Assembly: GCA_965224795.1 (NCBI GenBank)
Contig: CBDDAE010000002.1
Span: forward strand, 682,001-746,000
Source: NVTR01 sp036480115
GTDB lineage: Bacteria; Pseudomonadota; Alphaproteobacteria; Rhodobacterales; Rhodobacteraceae
DNA: 64,000 nt
Direction of reading: 5' to 3'
Below, one piece after another: positions 9,503 to 18,483 of the stretch (its first letter is position 1; each line of letters opens with the position of its first letter). The notes beneath the pieces were generated by a model that had not been told where the DNA came from, did not search any database, and saw only the letters and a program-made list of their open reading frames with translations. The position numbers were made by a program, and so were the translations under genes.

Positions 9503-9535
9503 GGGCGCTGCCTATCGGTAGCGCCCTATCTTTCG
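9503..9535. terminator. Bidirectional terminator between clpA and the OmpA-domain gene
   Basis: A 10-bp stem (9503-9512 with 9517-9526, one G-T pair) closes a TATC loop. On the plus strand it is followed by TATCTTTC. It lies 9 bases after the clpA stop and overlaps the stop codon of the convergent gene. Confidence 0.65.
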
Positions 9536-11850
9536 GTAAGTTTCAATTCTATGCGCCGGTTTTGGGCACGATCTTGGGGGCTGTCGCCAATCGCAAGTGG
9601 TTGAAATTCACCAAATCCGGTTGCGGCCAGACGGGTTGCTGGAAAGCCCAGATCATCAATCATGAATTGAACCACCGATAGCGCGCGCGCCTGGGATAGT
9701 TCCCAATTGTTGCGATATCGGCCAGTTCCCAACAACGGCGTGTCGTCAGTATGGCCATCTACCCGAATGACCCAATCAATTTCGGGCGGTATTGCGTCTG
9801 ATACTTCGGCAAGTAATGCGGCGACACGGGTAATCTGCGATTTCCCGTCATCGGCCAGAACCACGGACGCAGATTCAAACAATACCTCGGACGAGAATAC
9901 AAATCTGTCGCCAACAATTTTAACGCCTTCGCGGTCCCCCAGTAATTCACTAATTTGGCCAAAGAATTCGGAACGGTATTTTGCCAGTTGGGTCGCCTCT
10001 GCCTCTAGCCGCTTACGTTCGTCGGCTTCCAGACGGGCGCGTTTGCTTTCTTCACTGGCCACCCGCGCCAAAGCGGTGTTTAGCCGGGCACCCAGATTTG
10101 TAAGTTCAACCTGGGCGTCTGCATCGCGTTCTTCGGTGATTTCCAGAATGGCTTGCAGCGATCCTAACTGGGCGCGCAGAGCCGCAACCTGTTCATTTAA
10201 AACAGCCAATTTTCGCTGACTTTCGGCAGATTTTGCTTCTTCCTGGGCCAAAGCGTCATTTGCAACCGACAATAGCGCCGCTCGCTGATCTGCCTGGCTT
10301 AACTGGCTGTCAATTTTCTGTTGGGCGGCCAATTTAGCCGCCAGTGCAGCGGCCAGACTTTTGCGCAGTTCTGCTTCATCACCCAGGTTGGATTTTAACG
10401 CATCAGCTTCTGTCAACGCCACGGCCAACGCAGCATTGGCGACGGCAAGTCTTTCGGAAATATCAGCATTTGAGGTCCCCGAGTTACTAACCTGGGTTTG
10501 CAAAACGTCCCGCTCTAGCGTGATATCTGCCAAGGCAATTTCCATTGCCTGAAGGCGCGCTTCAATTTCACCACGCTGCAAGGTTTCTGCCTGCAGGTTT
10601 CCACGAAATTCATCGCGCGCCATAAGGGCAACCGCCAGCGCCGATTCAACACTTTTAAGTTTTGAGGCGGTTTCCAGTTGGTCGGATTCAGCAATGTTTA
10701 AACGCGCTGTTATACTTTCTTCTTTTAGCAAAGCTGCCGCCAAAGCTGCTTTTGCAGTTGCCAGCTGATCCGCTGTGCTGGTTTGGTTGGTTTGAACATT
10801 TGAAACCTGAGATTGCAACGTTTCTTGCGCCAGTAACGCCGCCACCAACCGATCGTTCAGATCGTTTTCAACCAGTTTGGCCGCCGCAATCAAAGTTAAT
10901 GTGTCTTCAGCTTCCTGACGTTTTTCTTCCAACGCCAGGGACATAGCAGTAAGTTCGGCGTCCGAATTCTTTAAGCGCTCGCGCAGCGCTACCGCGGCAG
11001 CTATTTCCGCCAGTCGGAGTTTTTCAGCTTCGCTAACCGCGATCTCAGCAGTGGTCAGCCGATCCTGCAATGCTTTTGCCGCCGCTGCCTCAGCAAGGCG
11101 CGCCGCTTCTTCATCTGAAAGGGCCGTTGCAAGTTCCTGCACACGTGCTGTTTGGTTTGCCGTCTGGTTCCGGCTGGTTTCCAGTTGTGCCAATGCGTCA
11201 GTAAGTGACAAGTCGCGATCTGACACACGGTTTCTTAAGTCCAAAACCAACGCATCCAAGGCTTGCCGACGGGCGGCTGCAAGGCGGGCGGCTTCAGCCT
11301 GGGCGTCAACTTCTTCACGCATGCCTGCCAAGGCCAATTGCAGTGCCTCTTGTTCGGAAATTAATTGGGTTTGTTGGGTTTCCAAATCTTCAACATTGGC
11401 GGCCAATACAGCCCCTTGCGCACGCGCAGCATTTCGTTCGGACAGCAGCGTCGCAACCTGGGCTTCGAATGACGTAATCTGGGTCTGGCGCGCATTTAGT
11501 TCATCTGTCTGGCTCTGGGTTTGCAATGTCAGGTTCGCGATCAACAATTGTTGCGCCTCGGCTTCGCTTCGGGCCTGATCCAGCGTTGTGTCTAAAAGCG
11601 AAACTTGTTCATCCAACTGAAACGAATTTTGCTGCTCAAGGCCAAGGGCCTGGGCCAATTCTGTAAGTTCCAGAGTTAGTTCATCAAGCTGGCTTTCCTG
11701 ACCCGTAATGGTTTCGCTTAGTACAAACTGCATGATCATGAAAATCGTCAGCACGAACATAAGCACCAACAACAATGCGGTCATAGCATCCACAAAGCCC
11801 GGCCAGACATTGGCGGACATGCGTTGACTGGAACGACGGGAAAGCGCCAT
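9526..11850 (-). CDS. MotB/OmpA-like peptidoglycan-binding protein with very long coiled coil
   Basis: Encodes 774 residues in three parts. Residues about 15-45 form one membrane helix, VDAMTALLLVLMFVLTIF, with an aspartate at position 21 where MotB carries its ion-binding Asp. Residues about 45-625 are Ala/Glu/Gln/Leu-rich heptad sequence, an unusually long coiled coil. Residues about 640-774 are an OmpA-type peptidoglycan-binding domain (VDGHTDDTP, NNWELSQARA, NRRIELKL). It lies 2 bases after a MotA/TolQ-like gene, so the two likely form an ion-driven membrane complex anchored in the cell wall. It is not flagellar by context. Its cellular task is unknown; a role in envelope or cell division is only a guess. 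Confidence 0.85.
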   Translation of the reverse strand: MALSRRSSQRMSANVWPGFVDAMTALLLVLMFVLTIFMIMQFVLSETITGQESQLDELTLELTELAQALGLEQQNSFQLDEQVSLLDTTLDQARSEAEAQQLLIANLTLQTQSQTDELNARQTQITSFEAQVATLLSERNAARAQGAVLAANVEDLETQQTQLISEQEALQLALAGMREEVDAQAEAARLAAARRQALDALVLDLRNRVSDRDLSLTDALAQLETSRNQTANQTARVQELATALSDEEAARLAEAAAAKALQDRLTTAEIAVSEAEKLRLAEIAAAVALRERLKNSDAELTAMSLALEEKRQEAEDTLTLIAAAKLVENDLNDRLVAALLAQETLQSQVSNVQTNQTSTADQLATAKAALAAALLKEESITARLNIAESDQLETASKLKSVESALAVALMARDEFRGNLQAETLQRGEIEARLQAMEIALADITLERDVLQTQVSNSGTSNADISERLAVANAALAVALTEADALKSNLGDEAELRKSLAAALAAKLAAQQKIDSQLSQADQRAALLSVANDALAQEEAKSAESQRKLAVLNEQVAALRAQLGSLQAILEITEERDADAQVELTNLGARLNTALARVASEESKRARLEADERKRLEAEATQLAKYRSEFFGQISELLGDREGVKIVGDRFVFSSEVLFESASVVLADDGKSQITRVAALLAEVSDAIPPEIDWVIRVDGHTDDTPLLGTGRYRNNWELSQARALSVVQFMIDDLGFPATRLAATGFGEFQPLAIGDSPQDRAQNRRIELKLTER

Positions 11851-11852
11851 GG

Positions 11853-13055
11853 CTAACCTTTCCGCGCGCCGGCCCCGGCCGGTTCACGGGCAAGAGTTCT
11901 GATGGATTTTGTTAATGCTGAAAGGTCAGTACGAATATCTGTCAGGCTTTCTTGCCGACCCGAGGACATTTCTTCAAGAATACGTAGTAGCTGCACATCA
12001 ATTGAGCGCAATCGCATCCGGCTTTCTGCATCCACATGGGCACCGCCGGTTTCCGCCGTTTCATCGGCATTCTTTTCCAGAATGGCAATCAGACGTTCCT
12101 GGCCATCGGCAATACGGCCAAGGGGCGCTGAATTATTGTCAGAAACATCCAACTTGGCCACCAGTCCTTCAACGGAGGCCACAAGCATGCCAATTTGTTC
12201 ATCTACCAACGCCCTGCCAACATCGGATTGGGTAAACAGTGTTTGCAACGCTTCCATCTGTTCCGCGGAATGGGCCATTAGGGCGGCTGTCGCCCCCCCG
12301 TCGCCGCTGTCGCTATCACCGCCTGAAAACCCCAGGCGGGTGATTGTGGACAGCCATTCTTCCAATTCGCGGTAAAAGCGATTCTGACCATGGCCGGCAA
12401 ATAATTCCAGCAAACCAACGATTAATGAACCAGCCAGCCCCAACAAAGAAGAAGCAAAAGCAACGCCCATGCCACCCAGTTGCGCCTCTAACCCGGTCAT
12501 CAGGCGCGAAAACACTTCACTTGCGCCTTCGCCGTCGCGCGGAGCGAGGGAACGGATGGTGTCAACGACGGCCGGCACAGTCGTGGCCAGGCCCCAAAAC
12601 GTGCCCAACAGACCGAGAAATATCAAAAGGCTGACAATATAGCGGGTAATTTCACGGGCTTCTTCTACCCGGGTGGCTACAGAATCCAAGATTGAGCCAG
12701 CAGAGGAAGACCCAATTTGCATTTTTGCGCCGCGTGACCGCAGTAGGGTAGCCAATGGTGCCAGCAAACGCGGCGCTTTAATTGCAGAATGGCCCGGGCG
12801 ACCACCGACGAAGCCTTCAATCCAACTGACTGAGCTTCTAAGTTCCAATACCTGCCAAAAACAGGCAACAACACCGATCACAAAAACGATAAAAATAAGG
12901 CCATTCAGCTGCGGGTTAGCCAAGAAAACCGGCGCCACGCGGGGGAAGGCGACATAGCCACCAAAAGCCACAAGCGCCAAGCAGATCAACATGATTGAGA
13001 TCTGCCTAAACGGCTGGGTGAAAGAAAGCTCGACCTCGCGGTCCGGTAGGTCCAT
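11853..13055 (-). CDS. MotA/TolQ/ExbB-like membrane protein
   Basis: Encodes 400 residues. Hydrophobic segments at about residues 18-36 and 48-68 are followed by a cytoplasmic part, then two more at about 137-157 (IVSLLIFLGLLGTFWGLATT) and 207-232 (GVAFASSLLGLAGSLIVGLL). The last two match the conserved MotA/TolQ/ExbB proton-channel pair. The C-terminal 150 residues are polar and helical. It sits directly upstream of the MotB/OmpA-like gene, so together they give the stator-type arrangement of a MotAB-like motor. No TonB, TolA or flagellar gene is near. ZorAB of Zorya defence has a similar plan, but no zorC/D/E genes are here. Confidence 0.83.
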   Translation of the reverse strand: MDLPDREVELSFTQPFRQISIMLICLALVAFGGYVAFPRVAPVFLANPQLNGLIFIVFVIGVVACFWQVLELRSSVSWIEGFVGGRPGHSAIKAPRLLAPLATLLRSRGAKMQIGSSSAGSILDSVATRVEEAREITRYIVSLLIFLGLLGTFWGLATTVPAVVDTIRSLAPRDGEGASEVFSRLMTGLEAQLGGMGVAFASSLLGLAGSLIVGLLELFAGHGQNRFYRELEEWLSTITRLGFSGGDSDSGDGGATAALMAHSAEQMEALQTLFTQSDVGRALVDEQIGMLVASVEGLVAKLDVSDNNSAPLGRIADGQERLIAILEKNADETAETGGAHVDAESRMRLRSIDVQLLRILEEMSSGRQESLTDIRTDLSALTKSIRTLAREPAGAGARKG

Positions 13056-13139
13056 TTGGACAATTCCTGACGCAGTTAATTTTCGCCCAACTTAGGGCTT
13101 GGGACAGCAAGTGCCAACAGCGGATTGAAACGGCAGGTT

Positions 13140-13676
13140 TTAGGTGTTGTTTTTCACAGCATTGGCAAGCCAATCAAGATCGGTGTCTTTGATCCCAAGC
13201 CCTGCTAAATGGTCGGCTGTACTATTTAGGTAATCGGAATTTTTACCCCTGCCACCGACCGCCGCCGCGATAATTTGCGCCTGCTCATCCAATGGCAACC
13301 CACCGCAATATTGCTCGTGATCAACATCAACGACAAATGTAACGGCATCGATTTTTTCGCCATCTGCCAGTTGAATTTGCAACGTAGTTTCAAGATAAGC
13401 TGACGAAACTAATTCACGTTCCCGCAGATACAGTATTGTGTCCTGTTCAGACCCTGTGCTTACCCGCAATGCCATGCCAGTACAAGAAGCACCGTCAGTG
13501 GGATCGAGCGCCAATACCAAGCCGGGGTTGGCCAAAGTGCCACGGTGATGGATGGAGCGCATGCAAAAAGAACGTGCATAACCGTTAAGGCGCGCAATTT
13601 CTGCCCGATCATGTGAAAATCCGGGGTTCCACATAAGTGAACCGTAGCCAAACACCCAAAGCCGAGATTTTTTCAT
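13140..13676 (-). CDS. chaC: Glutathione-specific gamma-glutamylcyclotransferase, ChaC family
   Basis: Encodes 178 residues. ChaC enzymes cleave glutathione to 5-oxoproline and Cys-Gly in the cytosol. The N-terminal substrate loop FGYGSLMWNPGF (residues 9-20) is the family hallmark, and the likely catalytic glutamate lies in RERELVSSAYLE near residue 88. Length matches bacterial ChaC proteins. It is divergent from the DUF2125 gene, 63 bases away. Glutathione-related genes gloB and chaC thus both occur in this part, though not in one operon. Confidence 0.92.
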   Translation of the reverse strand: MKKSRLWVFGYGSLMWNPGFSHDRAEIARLNGYARSFCMRSIHHRGTLANPGLVLALDPTDGASCTGMALRVSTGSEQDTILYLRERELVSSAYLETTLQIQLADGEKIDAVTFVVDVDHEQYCGGLPLDEQAQIIAAAVGGRGKNSDYLNSTADHLAGLGIKDTDLDWLANAVKNNT

Positions 13677-13739
13677 TGCGCTGGTCCTTGCAGTTTCAGG
13701 GCTTTAAACACCTCGTCAAAGACGTGTAAAGGGACGGCT

Positions 13740-14741
13740 ATGCGCAAGTTGATAATCATCATTGTTAGTCTTGGCGTGCTGTGGGGCGGTTATTGGTTTG
13801 TCGGCTCAAACGCTGTTGAAAAGGGCCTGACATCATGGTTGTCGGACACATCCAACCGGGGGTGGGTTGCAAAATTTTCTGCCCTGAATACCAAGGGGTT
13901 TCCCAATCGATTTGATACGACCTTCAACGATTTGAAGGTTGAAATTGGTAATGGTGATTTGACTTGGGCCGTGCCGTTTTTTCAAATTTTCGCGTTAAGC
14001 TACAAGCCAAACCATATCATCGCAGTTTGGCCAAATGAGCAGACGTTGTTGTTGCCCAAGCAAAGGCTGGCAATCACCAGCGATCGGATGCGTGGGTCAA
14101 TAAAATTTCGCCCAGAAACAGCGCTGACCCTTAGCCGTTCCAGTGTTGAAATTTCCAATTTCCATGTCCAGTCAAACCTTGGCTGGTCCACTTCCGCTGA
14201 AACTGGACAATTCAACACCCGTCAGTCCGAAGAAATTACAGACGCCCATGATGTGGTATTGCAAACTTTGAAGCTGCGACTGTCGGATCAATTCATGTCG
14301 TTTCTTGATCCCGAACATAAATTGCCAGACCAATTTGAAGCCGTGAAGGTTGAGTTAAGCATGGGATTCGACGGACCGTGGGACCGTCTGGCCATTGAAC
14401 AAAAGCGGCCGAATTTGACGGGTGTTGGAGTTAAGAACCTACAAATTGTCTGGGGCGAACTGGAATTTAGTGCCACAGGAAAACTGACAACAGACACGCA
14501 GGGCTTTCTTTCTGGCAAACTTGAGATCACGGCGCAAAACTGGCGCGGCATTTACAAAATCCTTGTGCGCATGGGGCTGATCCAGGGGAGTTTCATGGGC
14601 GCTGTGGAAGGATTCTTGCAAATTATGGCATTGGAGACTGAGGACCCGGATTTGCTGGTTGCTGACTGGGTGTTTCAAGACGGCAGGATGCGGTTAGGTG
14701 CAATTCCTTTGGGCCCTGCCCCGCGGATTGTGCGACGTTAA
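13740..14741 (+). CDS. DUF2125 domain protein
   Basis: Encodes 333 residues. An N-terminal hydrophobic segment (residues 3-20, LIIIIVSLGVLWGGYWF) should be a signal anchor or signal peptide, so the rest is periplasmic. The body is beta-rich with the pattern NTKGFPNRFDTTFNDLKV near residue 50, which I recognise from the DUF2125 family of alphaproteobacteria, proteins of unknown function that resemble AsmA-like lipid-handling repeats only loosely. Its 3-prime end overlaps the convergent extensin-like gene by 4 bases. Confidence 0.8.
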   Translation: MRKLIIIIVSLGVLWGGYWFVGSNAVEKGLTSWLSDTSNRGWVAKFSALNTKGFPNRFDTTFNDLKVEIGNGDLTWAVPFFQIFALSYKPNHIIAVWPNEQTLLLPKQRLAITSDRMRGSIKFRPETALTLSRSSVEISNFHVQSNLGWSTSAETGQFNTRQSEEITDAHDVVLQTLKLRLSDQFMSFLDPEHKLPDQFEAVKVELSMGFDGPWDRLAIEQKRPNLTGVGVKNLQIVWGELEFSATGKLTTDTQGFLSGKLEITAQNWRGIYKILVRMGLIQGSFMGAVEGFLQIMALETEDPDLLVADWVFQDGRMRLGAIPLGPAPRIVRR

Positions 14742-15538
14742 CGGCAATAGCTGCCTGAACGATAGCGGGCAGTATCCAAGTGGAAATGATCTTGGTGATG
14801 GCGATCTGCATTTGGCCCTAAAACTGTTCCAAAAGGTCCACAGGCTGCGCGGTGCAGCGACTTTAACAGCTTACCTTCTGCATTTTTTCGCCAGCCGGAA
14901 AGAACCGTTAGGGATGATCCGTTTTTCAGGTTAATCGCTGAAATATCAATGGCGTGGCCCTTGCCGTGTTCAGATATTTTTGCCCCGGGTTTGCTGTTTC
15001 GGGTGCGGCAACTGTAATGGGCAATGACCTGCAGGCTTGTGGCACCCCCACCGAGACGCCCAACGATAGGTTTGACCGAATTTTTAACCCAATTGTTCAG
15101 CGCTTTCGCTGTGGTGCAGTCCATAATTGCGCCTTGGGATAAAGCCACGCCTGCCACCGACGAAACCCGAACAGGCGATGTTACGCCACATCCGCTAAGT
15201 TTGCCTGGGATTGGTTGCAGGTTTTGTCCTTTGATGGCCCGTATGCCGCAAATTGATCCACTTGCTGTTGCCGCAACCGGGGTCGAGACCGGCAAAGTGG
15301 CGGGGGCAGCAGGAATTGCAACGCGCGTGCGAACCAAATTACTGGGGCGCACTTGGGGGCGAATGGATATTTTGATACCCGGAGCCTGGGTTAATACAAT
15401 CATCCGGTCGGGGCGCATTGACTGTACTGGTCCGGGACGGACAACCGGGCGTAAGGAATGGTCCGGTGCGAAAGCTTGTAAAGGAAAAGTGGAGATAAAA
15501 ACCAACAGCAGAGCTGTGATGAGCAACCGCCAATTCAC
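14738..15538 (-). CDS. Extensin-like C-terminal domain protein
   Basis: Encodes 266 residues with an N-terminal signal peptide (LLITALLLVFISTFPLQAFA, residues 4-23). A proline/arginine-rich linker precedes an extensin-like domain from about residue 95. The domain has SEHGKGHAIDISA and ADRHHQDHFHLDTARY, which resemble the metal site of LAS/VanY-type peptidases acting on peptidoglycan, plus several cysteines. The likely place is the periplasm or outer envelope, with cell wall as the target by inference. It overlaps the tyrC stop by 4 bases, so it is the last gene of a hisC-tyrC-extensin unit. Confidence 0.85.
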   Translation of the reverse strand: MNWRLLITALLLVFISTFPLQAFAPDHSLRPVVRPGPVQSMRPDRMIVLTQAPGIKISIRPQVRPSNLVRTRVAIPAAPATLPVSTPVAATASGSICGIRAIKGQNLQPIPGKLSGCGVTSPVRVSSVAGVALSQGAIMDCTTAKALNNWVKNSVKPIVGRLGGGATSLQVIAHYSCRTRNSKPGAKISEHGKGHAIDISAINLKNGSSLTVLSGWRKNAEGKLLKSLHRAACGPFGTVLGPNADRHHQDHFHLDTARYRSGSYCR

Positions 15539-16452
15539 CGTTTTGCACCCCTTCCGAAATCAGGGGCCTCGGTGTCTTGGCCGGCATCAATAATCCCACG
15601 GCGGATCGCGCGGGTATGGGTGAAATAGTCGTGCAACAGGTCGCCGTCGCCAGTACGGATGGCCCGCTGCAGGGCAAAAAGCTCTTCGGTAAAACGACCC
15701 AATATTTCCAGTGTGGCAGCTTTGTTGTTCAAAAAAACGTCACGCCACATAGTGGGATCGGATGCCGCGATGCGGGTGAAATCGCGAAAACCGGCGGCAG
15801 AGAATTTTACGACTTCGCTGTCTGTCACCCGGCTTAAATCATCCGCCACACCAACCATAGTATAAGCGATTAAGTGCGGCGCGTGGGATGTCACAGCGCA
15901 GACAAGATCATGGTGTTCAGCGTCCATTTGTTCAACATTTGCACCCATGGCAAGCCAAAGAGATTGCAGTTTGGCGACCGCATCTGCAACAGCGCCGACA
16001 GGGGGCACCAACAAACACCAACGATTTTCAAACAGTTCTGCGAACCCGGAACGCGGGCCAGAATGTTCGGTTCCGGCCATCGGGTGGCCGGGGATAAAAT
16101 GAACACCCTTTGGAATGTGCGGTGCAATGGCCGCTATTACTGCCTGCTTTACAGAGCCAACATCAGTAACCGTCGCACCCGGTTTCAGATGGGGTTCAAT
16201 CTGCTTTGCAACTTCGCCCATAGCGCCAATTGGAATGGCAAGAACCACAAGATCAGCGTCTTTCACGGCCTCTTCAACTGTATCAACTATCTGGTCGCAC
16301 AGCCCAATTTCCGCAGCAATTTTCCGGGTTTCCGCAGATCGTGCCGTGCCAACAATTTCGCCTGCAAGCCCGTCGCGACGCATAGCCAGTGCCATGGAAC
16401 CGGCAATCAACCCTAGGCCAATCAATGCAACCCGTTGGTAAATAACGCTCAT
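15535..16452 (-). CDS. tyrC: Prephenate/arogenate dehydrogenase family protein
   Basis: Encodes 305 residues. The N-terminal NAD(P) site VALIGLGLIAGSMALAM covers residues 8-24. The all-helical C-terminal domain carries the conserved HPMAGTEHSGP around residue 124. The enzyme oxidatively decarboxylates prephenate or arogenate on the way to tyrosine. Which substrate is used cannot be told. It overlaps hisC by 4 bases (ATGA), and this pairing suggests the upstream aminotransferase may also act on aromatic intermediates. Confidence 0.92.
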   Translation of the reverse strand: MSVIYQRVALIGLGLIAGSMALAMRRDGLAGEIVGTARSAETRKIAAEIGLCDQIVDTVEEAVKDADLVVLAIPIGAMGEVAKQIEPHLKPGATVTDVGSVKQAVIAAIAPHIPKGVHFIPGHPMAGTEHSGPRSGFAELFENRWCLLVPPVGAVADAVAKLQSLWLAMGANVEQMDAEHHDLVCAVTSHAPHLIAYTMVGVADDLSRVTDSEVVKFSAAGFRDFTRIAASDPTMWRDVFLNNKAATLEILGRFTEELFALQRAIRTGDGDLLHDYFTHTRAIRRGIIDAGQDTEAPDFGRGAKR

Positions 16453-17543
16453 TGCGCGTTCTCCTTGAACGAGTTTATAGCATGGGCCACCCGTCTACAG
16501 GCAGCTTCATCACCAATGGTTATGCGCAGACAGTTGGGTAATTTGTAGCCCGCCACGCGGCGCACAATCAGTCCCTGGCTTTGCAGGAAATCATAGCAAG
16601 CGTCGGCCTGAGACTGATCTGCAAACCTAGCCAGGATAAAATTCGCGCTGGACACATCTGAAGGCACACCGATTTTAGCAAGCGCCTGGGACAACCACAC
16701 ACGCAATCGGGCGTTTTCAGCTTTGCTTTTATTGGCGTGGTGCCTATCCAGCAGGGCTGCGCGGGCTGTTTCTAATTGGGTATCTGACAGATTGAATGGT
16801 CCGCGAATTCGGTTGAGAACGTCTATGATCTCTTTTGGTCCGTAACCCCAACCAATGCGCAGACCACCTAAGCCGTAAAGCTTAGAAAACGTGCGGGTCA
16901 TAAATACGTTGTTGCGACGCCCCACCAGACCGGCGCCACCATCGAACCCTTCAACAAATTCTGCATAAGCACCATCAAGGACAAGTATGGCCTGATCCGG
17001 CAGGCCAACGGCAAGACGGGCCGCTTGATTGTCACCAATCATAGTTCCGGTCGGGTTGGCTGGATTTGCAATGAAAACCAGCCGGGTTTTTTCAGTACAA
17101 GCCGCAAGAATGGCATCGACATCCACCACACGTTCCTGTTCGGCAACCTCAACCGGGGTGGCACCAGCAGCCAAAGCGCTGATCCGATACATGGAAAACC
17201 CATGTTCTGTATGAATGACTTCGTCCCCGGGCCCCGCGTAAGCCTGACAAAGAAAAGTTATTATTTCATCAGAGCCCGCCCCACAAATAACCCGATCAGC
17301 ATCCAGTTGATGAATCATTGCAATGGCATCGCGCAATTCCTTGTGATCGGAGGGCGGATACCGATGCAATTGCTGACCAGATTTGGCAAATGCTGCCATG
17401 GCCCTTTCGCCTGGACCATATGGGTTTTCATTTGAGGATAGTTTAACAACATTATTGACCCCAGAAATATGGCTGACACCGCCCTGATAGGGTTGGATAT
17501 CCAAGATCCCAGGTTGGGGCCTAATGTCATTTTCCATTTTCAC
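16449..17543 (-). CDS. hisC: Histidinol-phosphate aminotransferase
   Basis: Encodes 364 residues of the class I/II PLP aminotransferases. The lysine that binds PLP is in TRTFSKLYGLGGLRIGWG near residue 225. SSNENPYGPG near residue 37 and ANPANPTGT near 160 are HisC signatures. The family makes L-histidinol phosphate from imidazole-acetol phosphate and often accepts aromatic keto acids. The tyrC gene starts inside its stop codon, so a double role in histidine and tyrosine/phenylalanine synthesis is plausible. The other his genes here (hisZ, hisG) are 7 kb away. A second ATG two codons downstream is an alternative start. Confidence 0.93.
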   Translation of the reverse strand: MKMENDIRPQPGILDIQPYQGGVSHISGVNNVVKLSSNENPYGPGERAMAAFAKSGQQLHRYPPSDHKELRDAIAMIHQLDADRVICGAGSDEIITFLCQAYAGPGDEVIHTEHGFSMYRISALAAGATPVEVAEQERVVDVDAILAACTEKTRLVFIANPANPTGTMIGDNQAARLAVGLPDQAILVLDGAYAEFVEGFDGGAGLVGRRNNVFMTRTFSKLYGLGGLRIGWGYGPKEIIDVLNRIRGPFNLSDTQLETARAALLDRHHANKSKAENARLRVWLSQALAKIGVPSDVSSANFILARFADQSQADACYDFLQSQGLIVRRVAGYKLPNCLRITIGDEAACRRVAHAINSFKENAQ

Positions 17544-17629
17544 ATCTCAATTTTGTTGCAGCGTTTCTAACGATCAGCGCCCAGCTTAATTAGTTTAGGG
17601 CATTAACAAGCGCAGGGAAATGATCGGTC

Positions 17630-17667
17630 CGAAAACAAGAAAGGGCCACCCGGAATGGGCGGCCCTA
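17630..17667 (-). terminator. Intrinsic terminator after rpsD
   Basis: A GC-rich stem (17642-17651 with 17657-17666, one mismatch) lies 21 bases beyond the rpsD stop. On the minus strand it is followed by CTTGTTTT. It separates rpsD from hisC. Confidence 0.75.
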
Positions 17668-17687
17668 TCCGAAAAAAGGTTAAGTAC

Positions 17688-18308
17688 CTAATTCTGAGCG
17701 TAATATTCGATCACCAGGTTTGGTTCCATCATCACAGGGTACGGCACATCGCCCAATCCGGGAGTGCGCACGAAAGTCGCTGTCAGTTTGGAATGGTCCA
17801 CATCCATGTAATCGGGCACGTCACGTTCTTGCAATTGGGTGGCCTCAAGAACCAGCGCCATTTGTTTGGAACGGTCGCGCACTTCGATCACGTCGCCCTC
17901 TTTTACGCGGTAGGACGGGATGTTGACCTTTTGGCCATTCACTTTGACATGGCCGTGGTTCACGAACTGGCGCGCAGCAAACACGGTTGGCACAAATTTG
18001 GCACGGTAGACGACTGCATCAAGGCGCCGTTCCAGCAGACCGATCAGGTTTTCACCTGTATCGCCTTTTACACGCTCGGCTTCGCCGTAGATGCGACGGA
18101 ATTGCTTTTCTGTCAGATCGCCGTAATACCCTTTTAGTTTTTGCTTGGCGCGCAGTTGCAGGCCAAAGTCAGACAGTTTGCCTTTGCGGCGCTGGCCATG
18201 TTGGCCGGGGCCATATTCGCGGCGATTAACGGGTGATTTTGGGCGACCCCAAATATTTTCGCCCATACGGCGATCAAGTTTATGTTTGGCAGCTGTGCGT
18301 TTGGTCAC
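17688..18308 (-). CDS. rpsD: 30S ribosomal protein S4
   Basis: Encodes 206 residues. S4 binds 16S rRNA early in 30S assembly and, in some bacteria, represses its own operon. The N-terminus TKRTAAKHKLDRRMGENIWG and the S4 RNA-binding domain RRLDAVVYRAKFVPTVFAARQ, with VNHGHVKVNGQKVNIPSY, are clear. The start is GTG at 18308 with AAGGAGAT 7 bases upstream. It is transcribed alone, as is common in Rhodobacterales, rather than with rpsM/rpsK/rpoA. Confidence 0.97.
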   Translation of the reverse strand: MTKRTAAKHKLDRRMGENIWGRPKSPVNRREYGPGQHGQRRKGKLSDFGLQLRAKQKLKGYYGDLTEKQFRRIYGEAERVKGDTGENLIGLLERRLDAVVYRAKFVPTVFAARQFVNHGHVKVNGQKVNIPSYRVKEGDVIEVRDRSKQMALVLEATQLQERDVPDYMDVDHSKLTATFVRTPGLGDVPYPVMMEPNLVIEYYAQN

Positions 18309-18329
18309 GGCTGATCTCCTTCCAAGTGC

Positions 18330-18347
18330 GCGGCCTTTTCAGGCCGC
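18330..18347 (-). promoter_or_regulatory. Hairpin in the rpsD leader
   Basis: A perfect 7-bp stem, GCGGCCT/AGGCCGC, closes a GAAA loop (minus strand) only 10 bases before the rpsD ribosome binding site. Ribosomal protein leaders often fold for autoregulation, but nothing here proves it. The hairpin is too far from a U-run to be a terminator. Confidence 0.4.
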
Positions 18348-18483
18348 TATGAAGGGCGTTGTCCTAGGTCTTTCGACTGACAGGCATCCCCTTGCGAGGG
18401 CCACCAACACCAATTGATTGATCCGACCCATAAGGGCGGGAACAGCGCGCTTATATAGATGGGAAAGACAGAGTCAATGTTAG

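Noticed and set aside
9526..13055. Zorya defence system (ZorAB)
   Set aside because: The two proteins share the MotAB plan with ZorA/ZorB, but no zorC, zorD or zorE gene is adjacent, and the neighbours are housekeeping genes.
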